A DNA stretch of 64,000 bases from Agelaius tricolor (Eukaryota > Chordata > Aves > Passeriformes > Icteridae). Where the stretch lies: contig JALJCS010000001.1 of assembly GCA_023055355.1 (NCBI GenBank), positions 104,163,881 to 104,227,880 on the forward strand, given 5' to 3'. The notes below the pieces were generated by a model. It was not told the origin of the DNA. It saw nothing but the letters and a program-made list of their open reading frames with translations, and did not search any database. Of the stretch, positions 36,935 to 50,113 are shown piece after piece. Position 1 is the first letter of the stretch. Each line of letters opens with the position of its first letter. The translations under genes were made by a program, and so were the position numbers.

Positions 36935-38096
36935 ATTTCCTTTCGGGAAGGGAAACGGAATCTTGCGACCCTGAAAAGAAAGGCTTACAAAGACTCGGGA
37001 AAGGAGATAGGATCAAATGAAATGCGAGTGAAAAAAACGCCAAAAACCCAGAAAATCGGACTTGTAGTGTCTTCAAGAAGTGGTGTGTGAGGAATGGAGC
37101 TGCATTGCAAAGGACCAAAAGAGGCCAAAACTAAGCTCACAGATGTTGCAAAAGCACGGGAAAAAGTCAAGGAGGAAGACAACCTGTTGGGGAAGATAGA
37201 AAAGACATGGCATGGATGCTTAAAAAAATAAAAAAAAAAATACAGGAATCTTTCCCATATGCCAGTAAGTGCAGGCACGTGCAGCAAAGATTGCCAAAAT
37301 TGATCCCTGCTGAAGGCCAAAACAGAAAGGAAGGACTTACAAAGAGGCTGGAATGGAGATATCATCAAAGGAATTGCAATTGGAGGAGAGAAAAAAAAAA
37401 ACGGGGAAATTTGGGCAATTTAGTGACTAGAAGAAAATGGACCGGGATTCTAGCAGAGCAGTGCAAAAAACCAAAAGATGCCAAAACTAAGCCCACAGAT
37501 GTTGCAAAAGCCCGGGAAAAAGTCAAGGAAGAAGAGAAATCTGGGTGAGGAAGATATGAGGGACATGGTATGAATACTTGAAAAACACTAAAATAAAAAA
37601 GGAAATAGTCTTTCCCATATGCCAGTAAGTGCAGGCACGTGCAGCAAAGCTTGCCAAAATTGATCCCCGCTGAAGGCCAAAACAGAAAGGAAGGACTTAC
37701 AAAGAGGCTGGAATGGAGATATCATCAAAGGAATTGCAATTGGAGGAGAGAAAAACAAAAATGGGGAAATTTGGGCAATTTAGTGACTAGTAGAACATGG
37801 ACAGGGATTCTAGCAGAGCAGTGCAAAAAACCAAAAGATGCCAAAACTAAGCTCACAGATGTTGCAACAGCTGGGGAAAAAGTCAAGGAGGAAGACAAAA
37901 CTTGCCGGGCAAGATAGAAAAGACATGGCATGGATGCTGAAAAAAAAGGAAAAAAAAGAAGAAAAAAATCTTTCCCAAAGTCAAAGGCATCAAAAGGCAT
38001 GGCATGTCATCAAGTGCAGGGACATGCACCAAAGATTCCTCTCTTGGTCTCCATTGAAATCGCAAGATTCCGTTTCCCTTCCCGAAAGGAAATTTC
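36935..38096 (+). repeat. unit 30 (n=2)
   Basis: 1162 bp. Closely resembles unit 29 and unit 18. Right palindrome 38060-38130, centre TTC. Confidence 0.95.
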
Positions 38097-39259
38097 ATTT
38101 CCTTTCGGGAAGGGAAACGGAATCTTGCGACCCTGAAAAGAAAGGCTTCCAAAGACTCGGGAAAGGAGATAGGATCAAATGAAATGCGAGTGAAAAAAAC
38201 GCCAAAAACCCAGAAAATCGGACTTGTAGTGTCTTCAAGAAGTGGTGTGTGAGGAATGGAGCTGCATTGCAAAGGACCAAAAGAGGCCAAAACTAAGCTC
38301 ACAGATGTTGCAAAAGCACGGGAAAAAGTCAAGGAGGAAGACAACCTGTTGGGGAAGATAGAAAAGACATGGCATGGATGCTTAAAAAAATAAAAAAAAA
38401 AAATACAGGAATCTTTCCCATATGCCAGTAAGTGCAGGCACGTGCAGCAAAGATTGCCAAAATTGATCCCTGCTGAAGGCCAAAACAGAAAGGAAGGACT
38501 TACAAAGAGGCTGGAATGGAGATATCATCAAAGGAATTGCAATTGGAGGAGAGAAAAAAAAAAACGGGGAAATTTGGGCAATTTAGTGACTAGAAGAAAA
38601 TGGACCGGGATTCTAGCAGAGCAGTGCAAAAAACCAAAAGATGCCAAAACTAAGCTCACAGATGTTGCAAAAGCCAGGGAAAAAGTCAAGGAAGAAGAGA
38701 AATCTGGGTGAGGAAGATATGAGGGACATGGTATGAATACTTGAAAAACACTAAAATAAAAAAGGAAATAGTCTTTCCCATATGCCAGTAAGTGCAGGCA
38801 CGTGCAGCAAAGCTTGCCAAAATTGATCCCCGCTGAAGGCCAAAACAGAAAGGAAGGACTTACAAAGAGGCTGGAATGGAGATATCATCAAAGGAATTGC
38901 AATTGGAGGAGAGAAAAACAAAAATGGGGAAATTTGGGCAATTTAGTGACTAGTAGAACATGGACAGGGATTCTAGCAGAGCAGTGCAAAAAACCAAAAG
39001 ATGCCAAAACTAAGCTCACAGATGTTGCAACAGCTGGGGAAAAAGTCAAGGAGGAAGACAAAACTTGCCGGGCAAGATAGAAAAGACATGGCATGGATGC
39101 TGAAAAAAAAGGAAAAAAAAGAAGAAAAAAATCTTTCCCAAAGTCAAAGGCATCAAAAGGCATGGCATGTCATCAAGTGCAGGGACATGCACCAAAGATT
39201 CCTCTCTTGGTCTCCATTGAAATCGCAAGATTCCGTTTCCCTTCCCGAAAGGAAATGAA
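38097..39259 (+). repeat. unit 31 (n=2)
   Basis: 1163 bp. Copy of unit 19. Right palindrome 39223-39293, centre GAA. Confidence 0.95.
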
Positions 39260-40060
39260 ATTTCCTTTCGGGAAGGGAAACGGAATCTTGCGACCCTGAA
39301 AAGAAAGGCTTACAAAGACTCGGGAAAGGAGATAGGATCAAATGAAATGCGAGTGAAAAAAACGCCAAAAACCCAGAAAATCGGACTTGTAGTGTCTTCA
39401 AGAAGTGGTGTGTGAGGAATGGAGCTGCATTGCAAAGGACCAAAAGAGGCCAAAACTAAGCTCACAGATGTTGCAAAAGCACGGGAAAAAGTCAAGGAGG
39501 AAGACAACCTGTTGGGGAAGATAGAAAAGACATGGCATGGATGCTTAAAAAAATAAAAAAAAAAAATACAGGAATCTTTCCCATATGCCAGTAAGTGCAG
39601 GCACGTGCAGCAAAGATTGCCAAAATTGATCCCTGCTGAAGGCCAAAACAGAAAGGAAGGACTTACAAAGAGGCTGGAATGGAGATATCATCAAAGGAAT
39701 TGCAATTGGAGGAGAGAAAAAAAAAAACGGGGAAATTTGGGCAATTTAGTGACTAGAAGAAAATGGACCGGGATTCTAGCAGAGCAGTGCAAAAAACCAA
39801 AAGATGCCCAAACTAAGCTCACAGATGTTGCAACAGCTGGGGAAAAAGTCAAGGAGGAAGACAAAACTTGCCGGGCAAGATAGAAAAGACATGGCATGGA
39901 TGCAGAAAAAAAAGGAAAAAAAAAAGAAAAAATCTTTCCCAAAGTCAAAGGCATCAAAAGGCATGGCATGTCATCAAGTGCAGGGACATGCACCAAAGAT
40001 TCCTCTCTTGGTCTCCATTGAAATCGCAAGATTCCGTTTCCCTTCCCGAAAGGAAATGAA
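39260..40060 (+). repeat. unit 32 (n=1)
   Basis: 801 bp. Copy of unit 20 with the same shortened purine run. Right palindrome 40024-40094, centre GAA. Confidence 0.95.
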
Positions 40061-41228
40061 ATTTCCTTTCGGGAAGGGAAACGGAATCTTGCGACCCTGA
40101 AAAGAAAGGCTTACAAAGACTCGGGAAAGGAGATAGGATCAAATGAAATGCGAGTGAAAAAAGTGGCAAAAAACCCAGAAAATCGGGACTTGTAGTGTCT
40201 TCAAGAAATGGTCCGTGAGGAATGGAGCTGCATTGCAAAGGACCAAAAGAGGCCAAAACTAAGCTCACAGATGTTGCAAAAGCACGGGAAAAAGTCAAGG
40301 AGGAAGACACAACTTGTTGGGGAAGGTAGAAAAGACATGGCATGGATGCTTAAAAAATTAAAAAAAAAAAATACAGGAATCTTTCCCATATGCCAGTAAG
40401 TGCAGGCACATGCAGCAAAGATTGCCAAAATTGATCTCCGCTGAAGGCCAAAACAGAAAGGAAGGACTTACAAAGAGGCTGGAATGGAGATATCATCAAA
40501 GGAATTGCAATTGGAGGAGAAAAAAAAAAAAAAGGGGGAAATTTGGGCAATTTAGTGACTAGAAGAAAATGGACCGGGATTCTAGCAGAGCAGTGCAAAA
40601 AACCAAAAGATGCCAAAACTAAGCCCACAGATGTTGCAAAAGCCCGGGAAAAAGTCAAGGAAGAAGAGAAATCTGGGTGAGGAAGATATGAGGGACATGG
40701 TATGAATACTTGAAAAACACTAAAATAAAAAAGGAAATAGTCTTTCCCATATGCCAGTAAGTGCAGGCACGTGCAGCAAAGCTTGCCAAAATTGATCCCC
40801 GCTGAAGGCCAAAACAGAAAGGAAGGACTTACAAAGAGGCTGGAATGGAGATATCATCAAAGGAATTGCAATTGGAGGAGAGAAAAACAAAAATGGGGAA
40901 ATTTGGGCAATTTAGTGACTAGTAGAACATGGACAGGGATTCTAGCAGAGCAGTGCAAAAAACCAAAAGATGCCAAAACTAAGCTCACAGATGTTGCAAC
41001 AGCTGGGGAAAAAGTCAAGGAGGAAGACAAAACTTGCCGGGCAAGATAGAAAAGACATGGCATGGATGCTGAAAAAAAAGGAAAAAAAAGAAGAAAAAAA
41101 TCTTTCCCAAAGTCAAAGCCATCAAAAGGCATGGCATGTCATCAAGTGCAGGGACATGCACCAAAGATTCCTCTCTTGGTCTCCATTGAAATCGCAAGAT
41201 TCCGTTTCCCTTCCCGAAAGGAAATGAA
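40061..41228 (+). repeat. unit 33 (n=2)
   Basis: 1168 bp. Copy of unit 21 (CACATG near 40408). It also resembles unit 35 at +2692. Right palindrome 41192-41262, centre GAA with TTGCAACC. Confidence 0.95.
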
Positions 41229-42752
41229 ATTTCCTTTCGGGAAGGGAAACGGAATCTTGCAACCCTGAAAAGAAAGGCTTACAAAGACTCGGGAAAGGAG
41301 ATAGGATCAAATGAAATGCGAGTGAAAAAAGTGGCAAAAAACCCAGAAAATCGGGACTTGTAGTGTCTTCAAGAAATGGTGTGTGAGGAATGGAGCTGCA
41401 TTGCAAAGGACCAAAAGAGGCCAAAACTAAGCTCACAGATGTTGCAAAAGCCAGGGAAAAAGTCAAGGAGGAAGACACAACTTGTTGGGGAAGGTAGAAA
41501 AGACATGGCATGGATGCTTAAAAAATTAAAAAAAAAAATACAGGAATCTTTCCCATATGCCAGTAAGTGCAGGCACGTGCAGCAAAGATTGCCAAAATTG
41601 ATCTCCGCTGAAGGCCAAAACAGAAAGGAAGGACTTACAAAGAGGCTGGAATGGAGATATCATCAAAGGAATTGCAATTGGAGGAGAAAAAAAAAAAAGG
41701 GGGGAAATTTGGGCAATTTAGTGACTAGAAGAAAATGGACCGGGATTCTAGCAGAGCAGTGCAAAAAACCAAAAGATGCCAAAACTAAGCCCACAGATGT
41801 TGCAAAAGCCCGGGAAAAAGTCAAGGAAGAAGAGAAATCTGGGTGAGGAAGATATGAGGGACATGGTATGAATACTTGAAAAACACTAAAATAAAAAAGG
41901 AAATAGTCTTTCCCATATGCCAGTAAGTGCAGGCACGTGCAGCAAAGCTTGCCAAAATTGATCCCCGCTGAAGGCCAAAACAGAAAGGAAGGACTTACAA
42001 AGAGGCTGGAATGGAGATATCATCAAAGGAATTGCAATTGGAGGAGAGAAAAACAAAAATGGGGAAATTTGGGCAATTTAGTGACTAGTAGAACATGGAC
42101 AGGGATTCTAGCAGAGCAGTGCAAAAAACCAAAAGATGCCAAAACTAAACCCACAGATGTTGCAAAAGCCCGGGAAAAAGTCAAGGAAGAAGAGAAATCT
42201 GGGTGAGGAAGATATGAGGGACATGGTATGAATACTTGAAAAACACTAAAATAAAAAAGGAAATAGTCTTTCCCATATGCCAGTAAGTGCAGGCACGTGC
42301 AGCAAAGCTTGCCAAAATTGATCCCCGCTGAAGGCCAAAACAGAAAGGAAGGACTTACAAAGAGGCTGGAATGGAGATATCATCAAAGGAATTGCAATTG
42401 GAGGAGAGAAAAACAAAAATGGGGAAATTTGGGCAATTTAGTGACTAGTAGAACATGGACAGGGATTCTAGCAGAGCAGTGCAAAAAACCAAAAGATGCC
42501 CAAACTAAGCTCACAGATGTTGCAACAGCTGGGGAAAAAGTCAAGGAGGAAGACAAAACTTGCCGGGCAAGATAGAAAAGACATGGCATGGATGCAGAAA
42601 AAAAAGGAAAAAAAAAAGAAAAAATCTTTCCCAAAGTCAAAGGCATCAAAAGGCATGGCATGTCATCAAGTGCAGGGACATGCACCAAAGATTCCTCTCT
42701 TGGTCTCCATTGAAATCGCAAGATTCCGTTTCCCTTCCCGAAAGGAAATGAA
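41229..42752 (+). repeat. unit 34 (n=3)
   Basis: 1524 bp. Related to unit 7 and to unit 36 (+2692). Its middle x has CTAAACCCACAG. Right palindrome 42716-42786, centre GAA. Confidence 0.95.
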
Positions 42753-43920
42753 ATTTCCTTTCGGGAAGGGAAACGGAATCTTGCGACCCTGAAAAGAAAG
42801 GCTTACAAAGACTCGGGAAAGGAGATAGGATCAAATGAAATGCGAGTGAAAAAAGTGGCAAAAAACCCAGAAAATCGGGACTTGTAGTGTCTTCAAGAAA
42901 TGGTCCGTGAGGAATGGAGCTGCATTGCAAAGGACCAAAAGAGGCCAAAACTAAGCTCACAGATGTTGCAAAAGCACGGGAAAAAGTCAAGGAGGAAGAC
43001 ACAACTTGTTGGGGAAGGTAGAAAAGACATGGCATGGATGCTTAAAAAATTAAAAAAAAAAAATACAGGAATCTTTCCCATATGCCAGTAAGTGCAGGCA
43101 CGTGCAGCAAAGATTGCCAAAATTGATCTCCGCTGAAGGCCAAAACAGAAAGGAAGGACTTACAAAGAGGCTGGAATGGAGATATCATCAAAGGAATTGC
43201 AATTGGAGGAGAAAAAAAAAAAAAAGGGGGAAATTTGGGCAATTTAGTGACTAGAAGAAAATGGACCGGGATTCTAGCAGAGCAGTGCAAAAAACCAAAA
43301 GATGCCAAAACTAAGCCCACAGATGTTGCAAAAGCCAGGGAAAAAGTCAAGGAAGAAGAGAAATCTGGGTGAGGAAGATATGAGGGACATGGTATGAATA
43401 CTTGAAAAACACTAAAATAAAAAAGGAAATAGTCTTTCCCATATGCCAGTAAGTGCAGGCACGTGCAGCAAAGCTTGCCAAAATTGATCCCCGCTGAAGG
43501 CCAAAACAGAAAGGAAGGACTTACAAAGAGGCTGGAATGGAGATATCATCAAAGGAATTGCAATTGGAGGAGAGAAAAACAAAAATGGGGAAATTTGGGC
43601 AATTTAGTGACTAGTAGAACATGGACAGGGATTCTAGCAGAGCAGTGCAAAAAACCAAAAGATGCCAAAACTAAGCTCACAGATGTTGCAACAGCTGGGG
43701 AAAAAGTCAAGGAGGAAGACAAAACTTGCCGGGCAAGATAGAAAATACATGGCATGGATGCTGAAAAAAAAGGAAAAAAAAGAAGAAAAAAATCTTTCCC
43801 AAAGTCAAAGCCATCAAAAGGCATGGCATGTCATCAAGTGCAGGGACATGCACCAAAGATTCCTCTCTTGGTCTCCATTGAAATCGCAAGATTCCGTTTC
43901 CCTTCCCGAAAGGAAATGAA
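42753..43920 (+). repeat. unit 35 (n=2)
   Basis: 1168 bp. Matches unit 8, including the rare T (43746). Right palindrome 43884-43954, centre GAA with TTGCAACC, unlike unit 8. Confidence 0.95.
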
Positions 43921-45446
43921 ATTTCCTTTCGGGAAGGGAAACGGAATCTTGCAACCCTGAAAAGAAAGGCTTACAAAGACTCGGGAAAGGAGATAGGATC
44001 AAATGAAATGCGAGTGAAAAAAGTGGCAAAAAACCCAGAAAATCGGGACTTGTAGTGTCTTCAAGAAATGGTGTGTGAGGAATGGAGCTGCATTGCAAAG
44101 GACCAAAAGAGGCCAAAACTAAGCTCACAGATGTTGCAAAAGCCAGGGAAAAAGTCAAGGAGGAAGACACAACTTGTTGGGGAAGGTAGAAAAGACATGG
44201 CATGGATGCTTAAAAAATTAAAAAAAAAAATACAGGAATCTTTCCCATATGCCAGTAAGTGCAGGCACGTGCAGCAAAGATTGCCAAAATTGATCTCCGC
44301 TGAAGGCCAAAACAGAAAGGAAGGACTTACAAAGAGGCTGGAATGGAGATATCATCAAAGGAATTGCAATTGGAGGAGAAAAAAAAAAAAGGGGGGAAAT
44401 TTGGGCAATTTAGTGACTAGAAGAAAATGGACCGGGATTCTAGCAGAGCAGTGCAAAAAACCAAAAGATGCCAAAACTAAGCCCACAGATGTTGCAAAAG
44501 CCCGGGAAAAAGTCAAGGAAGAAGAGAAATCTGGGTGAGGAAGATATGAGGGACATGGTATGAATACTTGAAAAACACTAAAATAAAAAAGGAAATAGTC
44601 TTTCCCATATGCCAGTAAGTGCAGGCACGTGCAGCAAAGCTTGCCAAAATTGATCCCCGCTGAAGGCCAAAACAGAAAGGAAGGACTTACAAAGAGGCTG
44701 GAATGGAGATATCATCAAAGGAATTGCAATTGGAGGAGAGAAAAACAAAAATGGGGAAATTTGGGCAATTTAGTGACTAGTAGAACATGGACAGGGATTC
44801 TAGCAGAGCAGTGCAAAAAACCAAAAGATGCCAAAACTAAACCCACAGATGTTGCAAAAGCCCGGGAAAAAGTCAAGGAAGAAGAGAAATCTGGGTGAGG
44901 AAGATATGAGGGACATGGTATGAATACTTGAAAAACACTAAAATAAAAAAGGAAATAGTCTTTCCCATATGCCAGTAAGTGCAGGCACGTGCAGCAAAGC
45001 TTGCCAAAATTGATCCCCGCTGAAGGCCAAAACAGAAAGGAAGGACTTACAAAGAGGCTGGAATGGAGATATCATCAAAGGAATTGCAATTGGAGGAGAG
45101 AAAAACAAAAATGGGGAAATTTGGGCAATTTAGTGACTAGTAGAACATGGACAGGGATTCTAGCAGAGCAGTGCAAAAAACCAAAAGATGCCCAAACTAA
45201 GCTCACAGATGTTGCAACAGCTGGGGAAAAAGTCAAGGAGGAAGACAAAACTTGCCGGGCAAGATAGAAAAGACATGGCATGGATGCTGAAAAAAAAGGA
45301 AAAAAAAGAAGAAAAAAATCTTTCCCAAAGTCAAAGGCATCAAAAGGCATGGCATGTCATCAAGTGCAGGGACATGCACCAAAGATTCCTCTCTTGGTCT
45401 CCATTGAAATCGCAAGATTCCGTTTCCCTTCCCGAAAGGAAATGAA
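43921..45446 (+). repeat. unit 36 (n=3)
   Basis: 1526 bp. Near-copy of unit 34. Right palindrome 45410-45480, centre GAA. Confidence 0.95.
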
Positions 45447-46605
45447 ATTTCCTTTCGGGAAGGGAAACGGAATCTTGCGACCCTGAAAAGAAAGGCTTAC
45501 AAAGACTCGGGAAAGGAGATAGGATCAAATGAAATGCGAGTGAAAAAAACGCCAAAAACCCAGAAAATCGGACTTGTAGTGTCTTCAAGAAGTGGTGTGT
45601 GAGGAATGGAGCTGCATTGCAAAGGACCAAAAGAGGCCAAAACTAAGCTCACAGATGTTGCAAAAGCACGGGAAAAAGTCAAGGAGGAAGACAACCTGTT
45701 GGGGAAGATAGAAAAGACATGGCATGGATGCTTAAAAAAAATAAAAAAAAAAATACAGGAATCTTTCCCATATGCCAGTAAGTGCAGGCACGTGCAGCAA
45801 AGCTTGCCAAAATTGATCCCCGCTGAAGGCCAAAACAGAAAGGAAGGACTTACAAAGAGGCTGGAATGGAGATATCATGAAAGGAATAGCAATTGGAGGA
45901 GAAAAAAAAAAAACGGGGAAATTTGGGCAATTTAGTGACTAGAAGAAAATGGACTGGGATTCTAGCTGAGCAGTGCAAAAAACCAAAAGATGCCAAAACT
46001 AAGCTCACAGATGTTGCAAAAGCCAGGGAAAAAGTCAAGGAGGAAGACAACCTGTTGGGGAAGATAGAAAAGACATGGCATGGATGCTTAAAAAAATAAA
46101 AAAAAAAAATACAGGAATCTTTCCCATATGCCAGTAAGTGCAGGCACGTGCAGCAAAGATTGCCAAAATTGATCCCTGCTGAAGGCCAAAACAGAAAGGA
46201 AGGACTTACAAAGAGGCTGGAATGGAGATATCATCAAAGGAATTGCAATTGGAGGAGAGAAAAAAAAAAACGGGGAAATTTGGGCAATTTAGTGACTAGA
46301 AGAAAATGGACCGGGATTCTAGCAGAGCAGTGCAAAAAACCAAAAGATGCCCAAACTAAGCTCACAGATGTTGCAACAGCTGGGGAAAAAGTCAAGGAGG
46401 AAGACAAAACTTGCCGGGCAAGATAGAAAAGACATGGCATGGATGCTGAAAAAAAAGGAAAAAAAAGAAGAAAAAAATCTTTCCCAAAGTCAAAGGCATC
46501 AAAAGGCATGGCATGTCATCAAGTGCAGGGACATGCACCAAAGATTCCTCTCTTGGTCTCCATTGAAATCGCAAGATTCCGTTTCCCTTCCCGAAAGGAA
46601 ATGAA
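45447..46605 (+). repeat. unit 37 (n=2), recombinant monomer
   Basis: 1159 bp. Its first x has GAAAGGAATAGC and TCTAGCTGAG; the second change is shared only with unit 38, so 37 and 38 are a recent tandem duplication. Right palindrome 46569-46639, centre GAA. Confidence 0.95.
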
Positions 46606-47762
46606 ATTTCCTTTCGGGAAGGGAAACGGAATCTTGCGACCCTGAAAAGAAAGGCTTACAAAGACTCGGGAAAGGAGATAGGATCAAATGAAATGCGAGT
46701 GAAAAAAACGCCAAAAACCCAGAAAATCGGACTTGTAGTGTCTTCAAGAAGTGGTGTGTGAGGAATGGAGCTGCATTGCAAAGGACCAAAAGAGGCCAAA
46801 ACTAAGCTCACAGATGTTGCAAAAGCACGGGAAAAAGTCAAGGAGGAAGACAACCTGTTGGGGAAGATAGAAAAGACATGGCATGGATGCTTAAAAAAAA
46901 TAAAAAAAAAAATACAGGAATCTTTCCCATATGCCAGTAAGTGCAGGCACGTGCAGCAAAGCTTGCCAAAATTGATCCCCGCTGAAGGCCAAAACAGAAA
47001 GGAAGGACTTACAAAGAGGCTGGAATGGAGATATCATGAAAGGAATAGCAATTGGAGGAGAAAAAAAAAAAACGGGGAAATTTGGGCAATTTAGTGACTA
47101 GAAGAAAATGGACTGGGATTCTAGCTGAGCAGTGCAAAAAACCAAAAGATGCCAAAACTAAGCTCACAGATGTTGCAAAAGCCAGGGAAAAAGTCAAGGA
47201 GGAAGACAACCTGTTGGGGAAGATAGAAAAGACATGGCATGGATGCTTAAAAAAATAAAAAAAAAAAATACAGGAATCTTTCCCATATGCCAGTAAGTGC
47301 AGGCACGTGCAGCAAAGATTGCCAAAATTGATCCCTGCTGAAGGCCAAAACAGAAAGGAAGGACTTACAAAGAGGCTGGAATGGAGATATCATCAAAGGA
47401 ATTGCAATTGGAGGAGAGAAAAAAAAAAACGGGGAAATTTGGGCAATTTAGTGACTAGAAGAAAATGGACCGGGATTCTAGCAGAGCAGTGCAAAAAACC
47501 AAAAGATGCCCAAACTAAGCTCACAGATGTTGCAACAGCTGGGGAAAAAGTCAAGGAGGAAGACAAAACTTGCCGGGCAAGATAGAAAAGACATGGCATG
47601 GATGCAGAAAAATAAGGAAAAAAAAAAGAAAAAATCTTTCCCAAAGTCAAAGGCATCAAAAGGCATGGCATGTCATCAAGTGCAGGGACATGCACCAAAG
47701 ATTCCTCTCTTGGTCTCCATTGAAGTCGCAAGATTCCGTTTCCCTTCCCGAAAGGAAATTTC
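46606..47762 (+). repeat. unit 38 (n=2), recombinant monomer
   Basis: 1157 bp. Its first x is a copy of that of unit 37; its last x matches that of unit 10 (+30775). Right palindrome 47726-47796, centre TTC, preceded by the rare GAAGTCGC also seen at 16951. Confidence 0.95.
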
Positions 47763-48928
47763 ATTTCCTTTCGGGAAGGGAAACGGAATCTTGCGACCCT
47801 GAAAAGAAAGGCTTACAAAGACTCGGGAAAGGAGATAGGATCAAATGAAATGCGAGTGAAAAAAGTGGCAAAAAACCCAGAAAATCGGGACTTGTAGTGT
47901 CTTCAAGAAATGGTCCGTGAGAAATGGAGCTGCATTGCAAAGGACCAAAAGAGGCCAAAACTAAGCTCACAGATGTTGCAAAAGCACGGGAAAAAGTCAA
48001 GGAGGAAGACACAACTTGTTGGGGAAGGTAGAAAAGACATGGCATGGATGCTTAAAAAATTAAAAAAAAAAATACAGGAATCTTTCCCATATGCCAGTAA
48101 GTGCAGGCACGTGCAGCAAAGCTTGCCAAAATTGATCTCCGCTGAAGGCCAAAACAGAAAGGAAGGACTTACAAAGAGGCTGGAATGGAGATATCATCAA
48201 AGGAATTGCAATTGGAGGAGAAAAAAAAAAAAAGGGGGAAATTTGGGCAATTTAGTGACTAGAAGAAAATGGACCGGGATTCTAGCAGAGCAGTGCAAAA
48301 AACCAAAAGATGCCAAAACTAAGCCCACAGATGTTGCAAAAGCCCGGGAAAAAGTCAAGGAAGAAGAGAAATCTGGGTGAGGAAGATATGAGGGACATGG
48401 TATGAATACTTGAAAAACACTAAAATAAAAAAGGAAATAGTCTTTCCCATATGCCAGTAAGTGCAGGCACGTGCAGCAAAGCTTGCCAAAATTGATCCCC
48501 GCTGAAGGCCAAAACAGAAAGGAAGGACTTACAAAGAGGCTGGAATGGAGATATCATCAAAGGAATTGCAATTGGAGGAGAGAAAAACAAAAATGGGGAA
48601 ATTTGGGCAATTTAGTGACTAGTAGAACATGGACAGGGATTCTAGCAGAGCAGTGCAAAAAACCAAAAGATGCCAAAACTAAGCTCACAGATGTTGCAAC
48701 AGCTGGGGAAAAAGTCAAGGAGGAAGACAAAACTTGCCGGGCAAGATAGAAAAGACATGGCATGGATGCTGAAAAAAAAGGAAAAAAAAGAAGAAAAAAA
48801 TCTTTCCCAAAGTCAAAGGCATCAAAAGGCATGGCATGTCATCAAGTGCAGGGACATGCACCAAAGATTCCTCTCTTGGTCTCCATTGAAATCGCAAGAT
48901 TCCGTTTCCCTTCCCGAAAGGAAATTTC
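47763..48928 (+). repeat. unit 39 (n=2)
   Basis: 1166 bp. Matches unit 11. Right palindrome 48892-48962, centre TTC followed by GCTTCC, unlike unit 11. Confidence 0.95.
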
Positions 48929-50079
48929 ATTTCCTTTCGGGAAGGGAAACGGAATCTTGCGACCCTGAAAAGAAAGGCTTCCAAAGACTCGGGAAAGGAG
49001 ATAGGATCAAATGAAATGCGAGTGAAAAAAACGCCAAAAACCCAGAAAATCGGACTTGTAGTGTCTTCAAGAAGTGGTGTGTGAGGAATGGAGCTGCATT
49101 GCAAAGGACCAAAAGAGGCCAAAACTAAGCTCACAGATGTTGCAAAAGCCAGGGAAAAAGTCAAGGAGGAAGACAACCTGTTGGGGAAGATAGAAAAGAC
49201 ATGGCATGGATGATTAAAAAAATAAAAAAAAAAAATACAGGAATCTTTCCCATATGCCAGTAAGAGCAGCAAAGCTTGCCAAAATTGATCCCCGCTGAAG
49301 GCCAAAACAGAAAGGAAGGACTTACAAAGAGGCTGGAATGGAGATATCATCAAAGGAATTGCAATTGGAGGAGAAAAAAAAAAAAAAGAGGGAAATTTGG
49401 GCAATTTAGTGACTAGAAGAAAATGGACCGGGATTTTATCAGAGCAGTGCAAAAAACCAAAAGATGCCAAAACTAAGCTTACAGACCTTGCAAAAGCTGG
49501 GGAAAAAGTCAAGGAGGACGACACAACCTGTTGGGGAAGGGAGAAAAGACATGGCATGGATGCTTAAAAAAATTAAAAAAAAAATACAGGAATCTTTCCC
49601 ATATGCCAGGAAGTGCAGGCACATGCAGCAAAGCTTGCCAAAATGGATCTCCGCTGAAGGCCAAAACAGAAAGGAAGGACTTACAAAGAGGCTGGAATGG
49701 AGATATCATCAAAGGAATTGCAATTGGAGGAGAAAAAAAAAAAAAAAGGGGAAATTTGGGCAATTTAGTGACTAGAAGAAAATGGACCGGGATTCTAGCA
49801 GAGCAGTGCCAAAAACCCAAAAGATGCCAAAACTAAGCTCACAGATGTTGCAACAGCTGGGGAAAAAGTCAAGGAGGAAGACACAACTTGCCAGGCAAGA
49901 TAGAAAAGACATGGCATGGATGCTGAAAAAAAAGGAAAAAAAAAGAAAATAATCTTACCCAAAGTCAAAGGCATCAAAAGGCATGGCATGTCATCAAGTG
50001 CAGGGACATGCACCAAAGATTCCTCTCTTGGTCTCCATTGAAATCGCAAGATTCCGTTTCCCTTCCCGAAAGGAAATTC
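48929..50079 (+). repeat. unit 40 (n=2), diverged edge
   Basis: 1151 bp. From about 49200 it accumulates changes not seen inside the array: GATGATTAAAA, a ~10-bp loss at 49265 that removes the CACGTG box, GGGATTTTATC, and CTTACAGACCTTGC. Right palindrome 50044-50113 combines perfect arms with a TC centre, a unique form. Confidence 0.93.
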
Positions 50080-50113
50080 ATTTCCTTTCGGGAAGGGAAA
50101 CGGAATCTTGCGA
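50044..50113. repeat. unique palindrome: perfect arms with TC centre
   Basis: It has the standard 34-bp arms without the mismatches of the degenerate lineage, but the 2-nt centre of that lineage. It could be the ancestor of the TC lineage, or a separate one-base loss from a TTC centre. Confidence 0.9.

Noticed and set aside
48715..49557. 280-codon open frame on the minus strand, the longest in the window
   Set aside because: It runs through y and x monomers and a palindrome of the satellite. Its length comes from the purine-rich strand lacking stops, and equivalent frames are cut at various points in other units. No domain or signal is recognisable.
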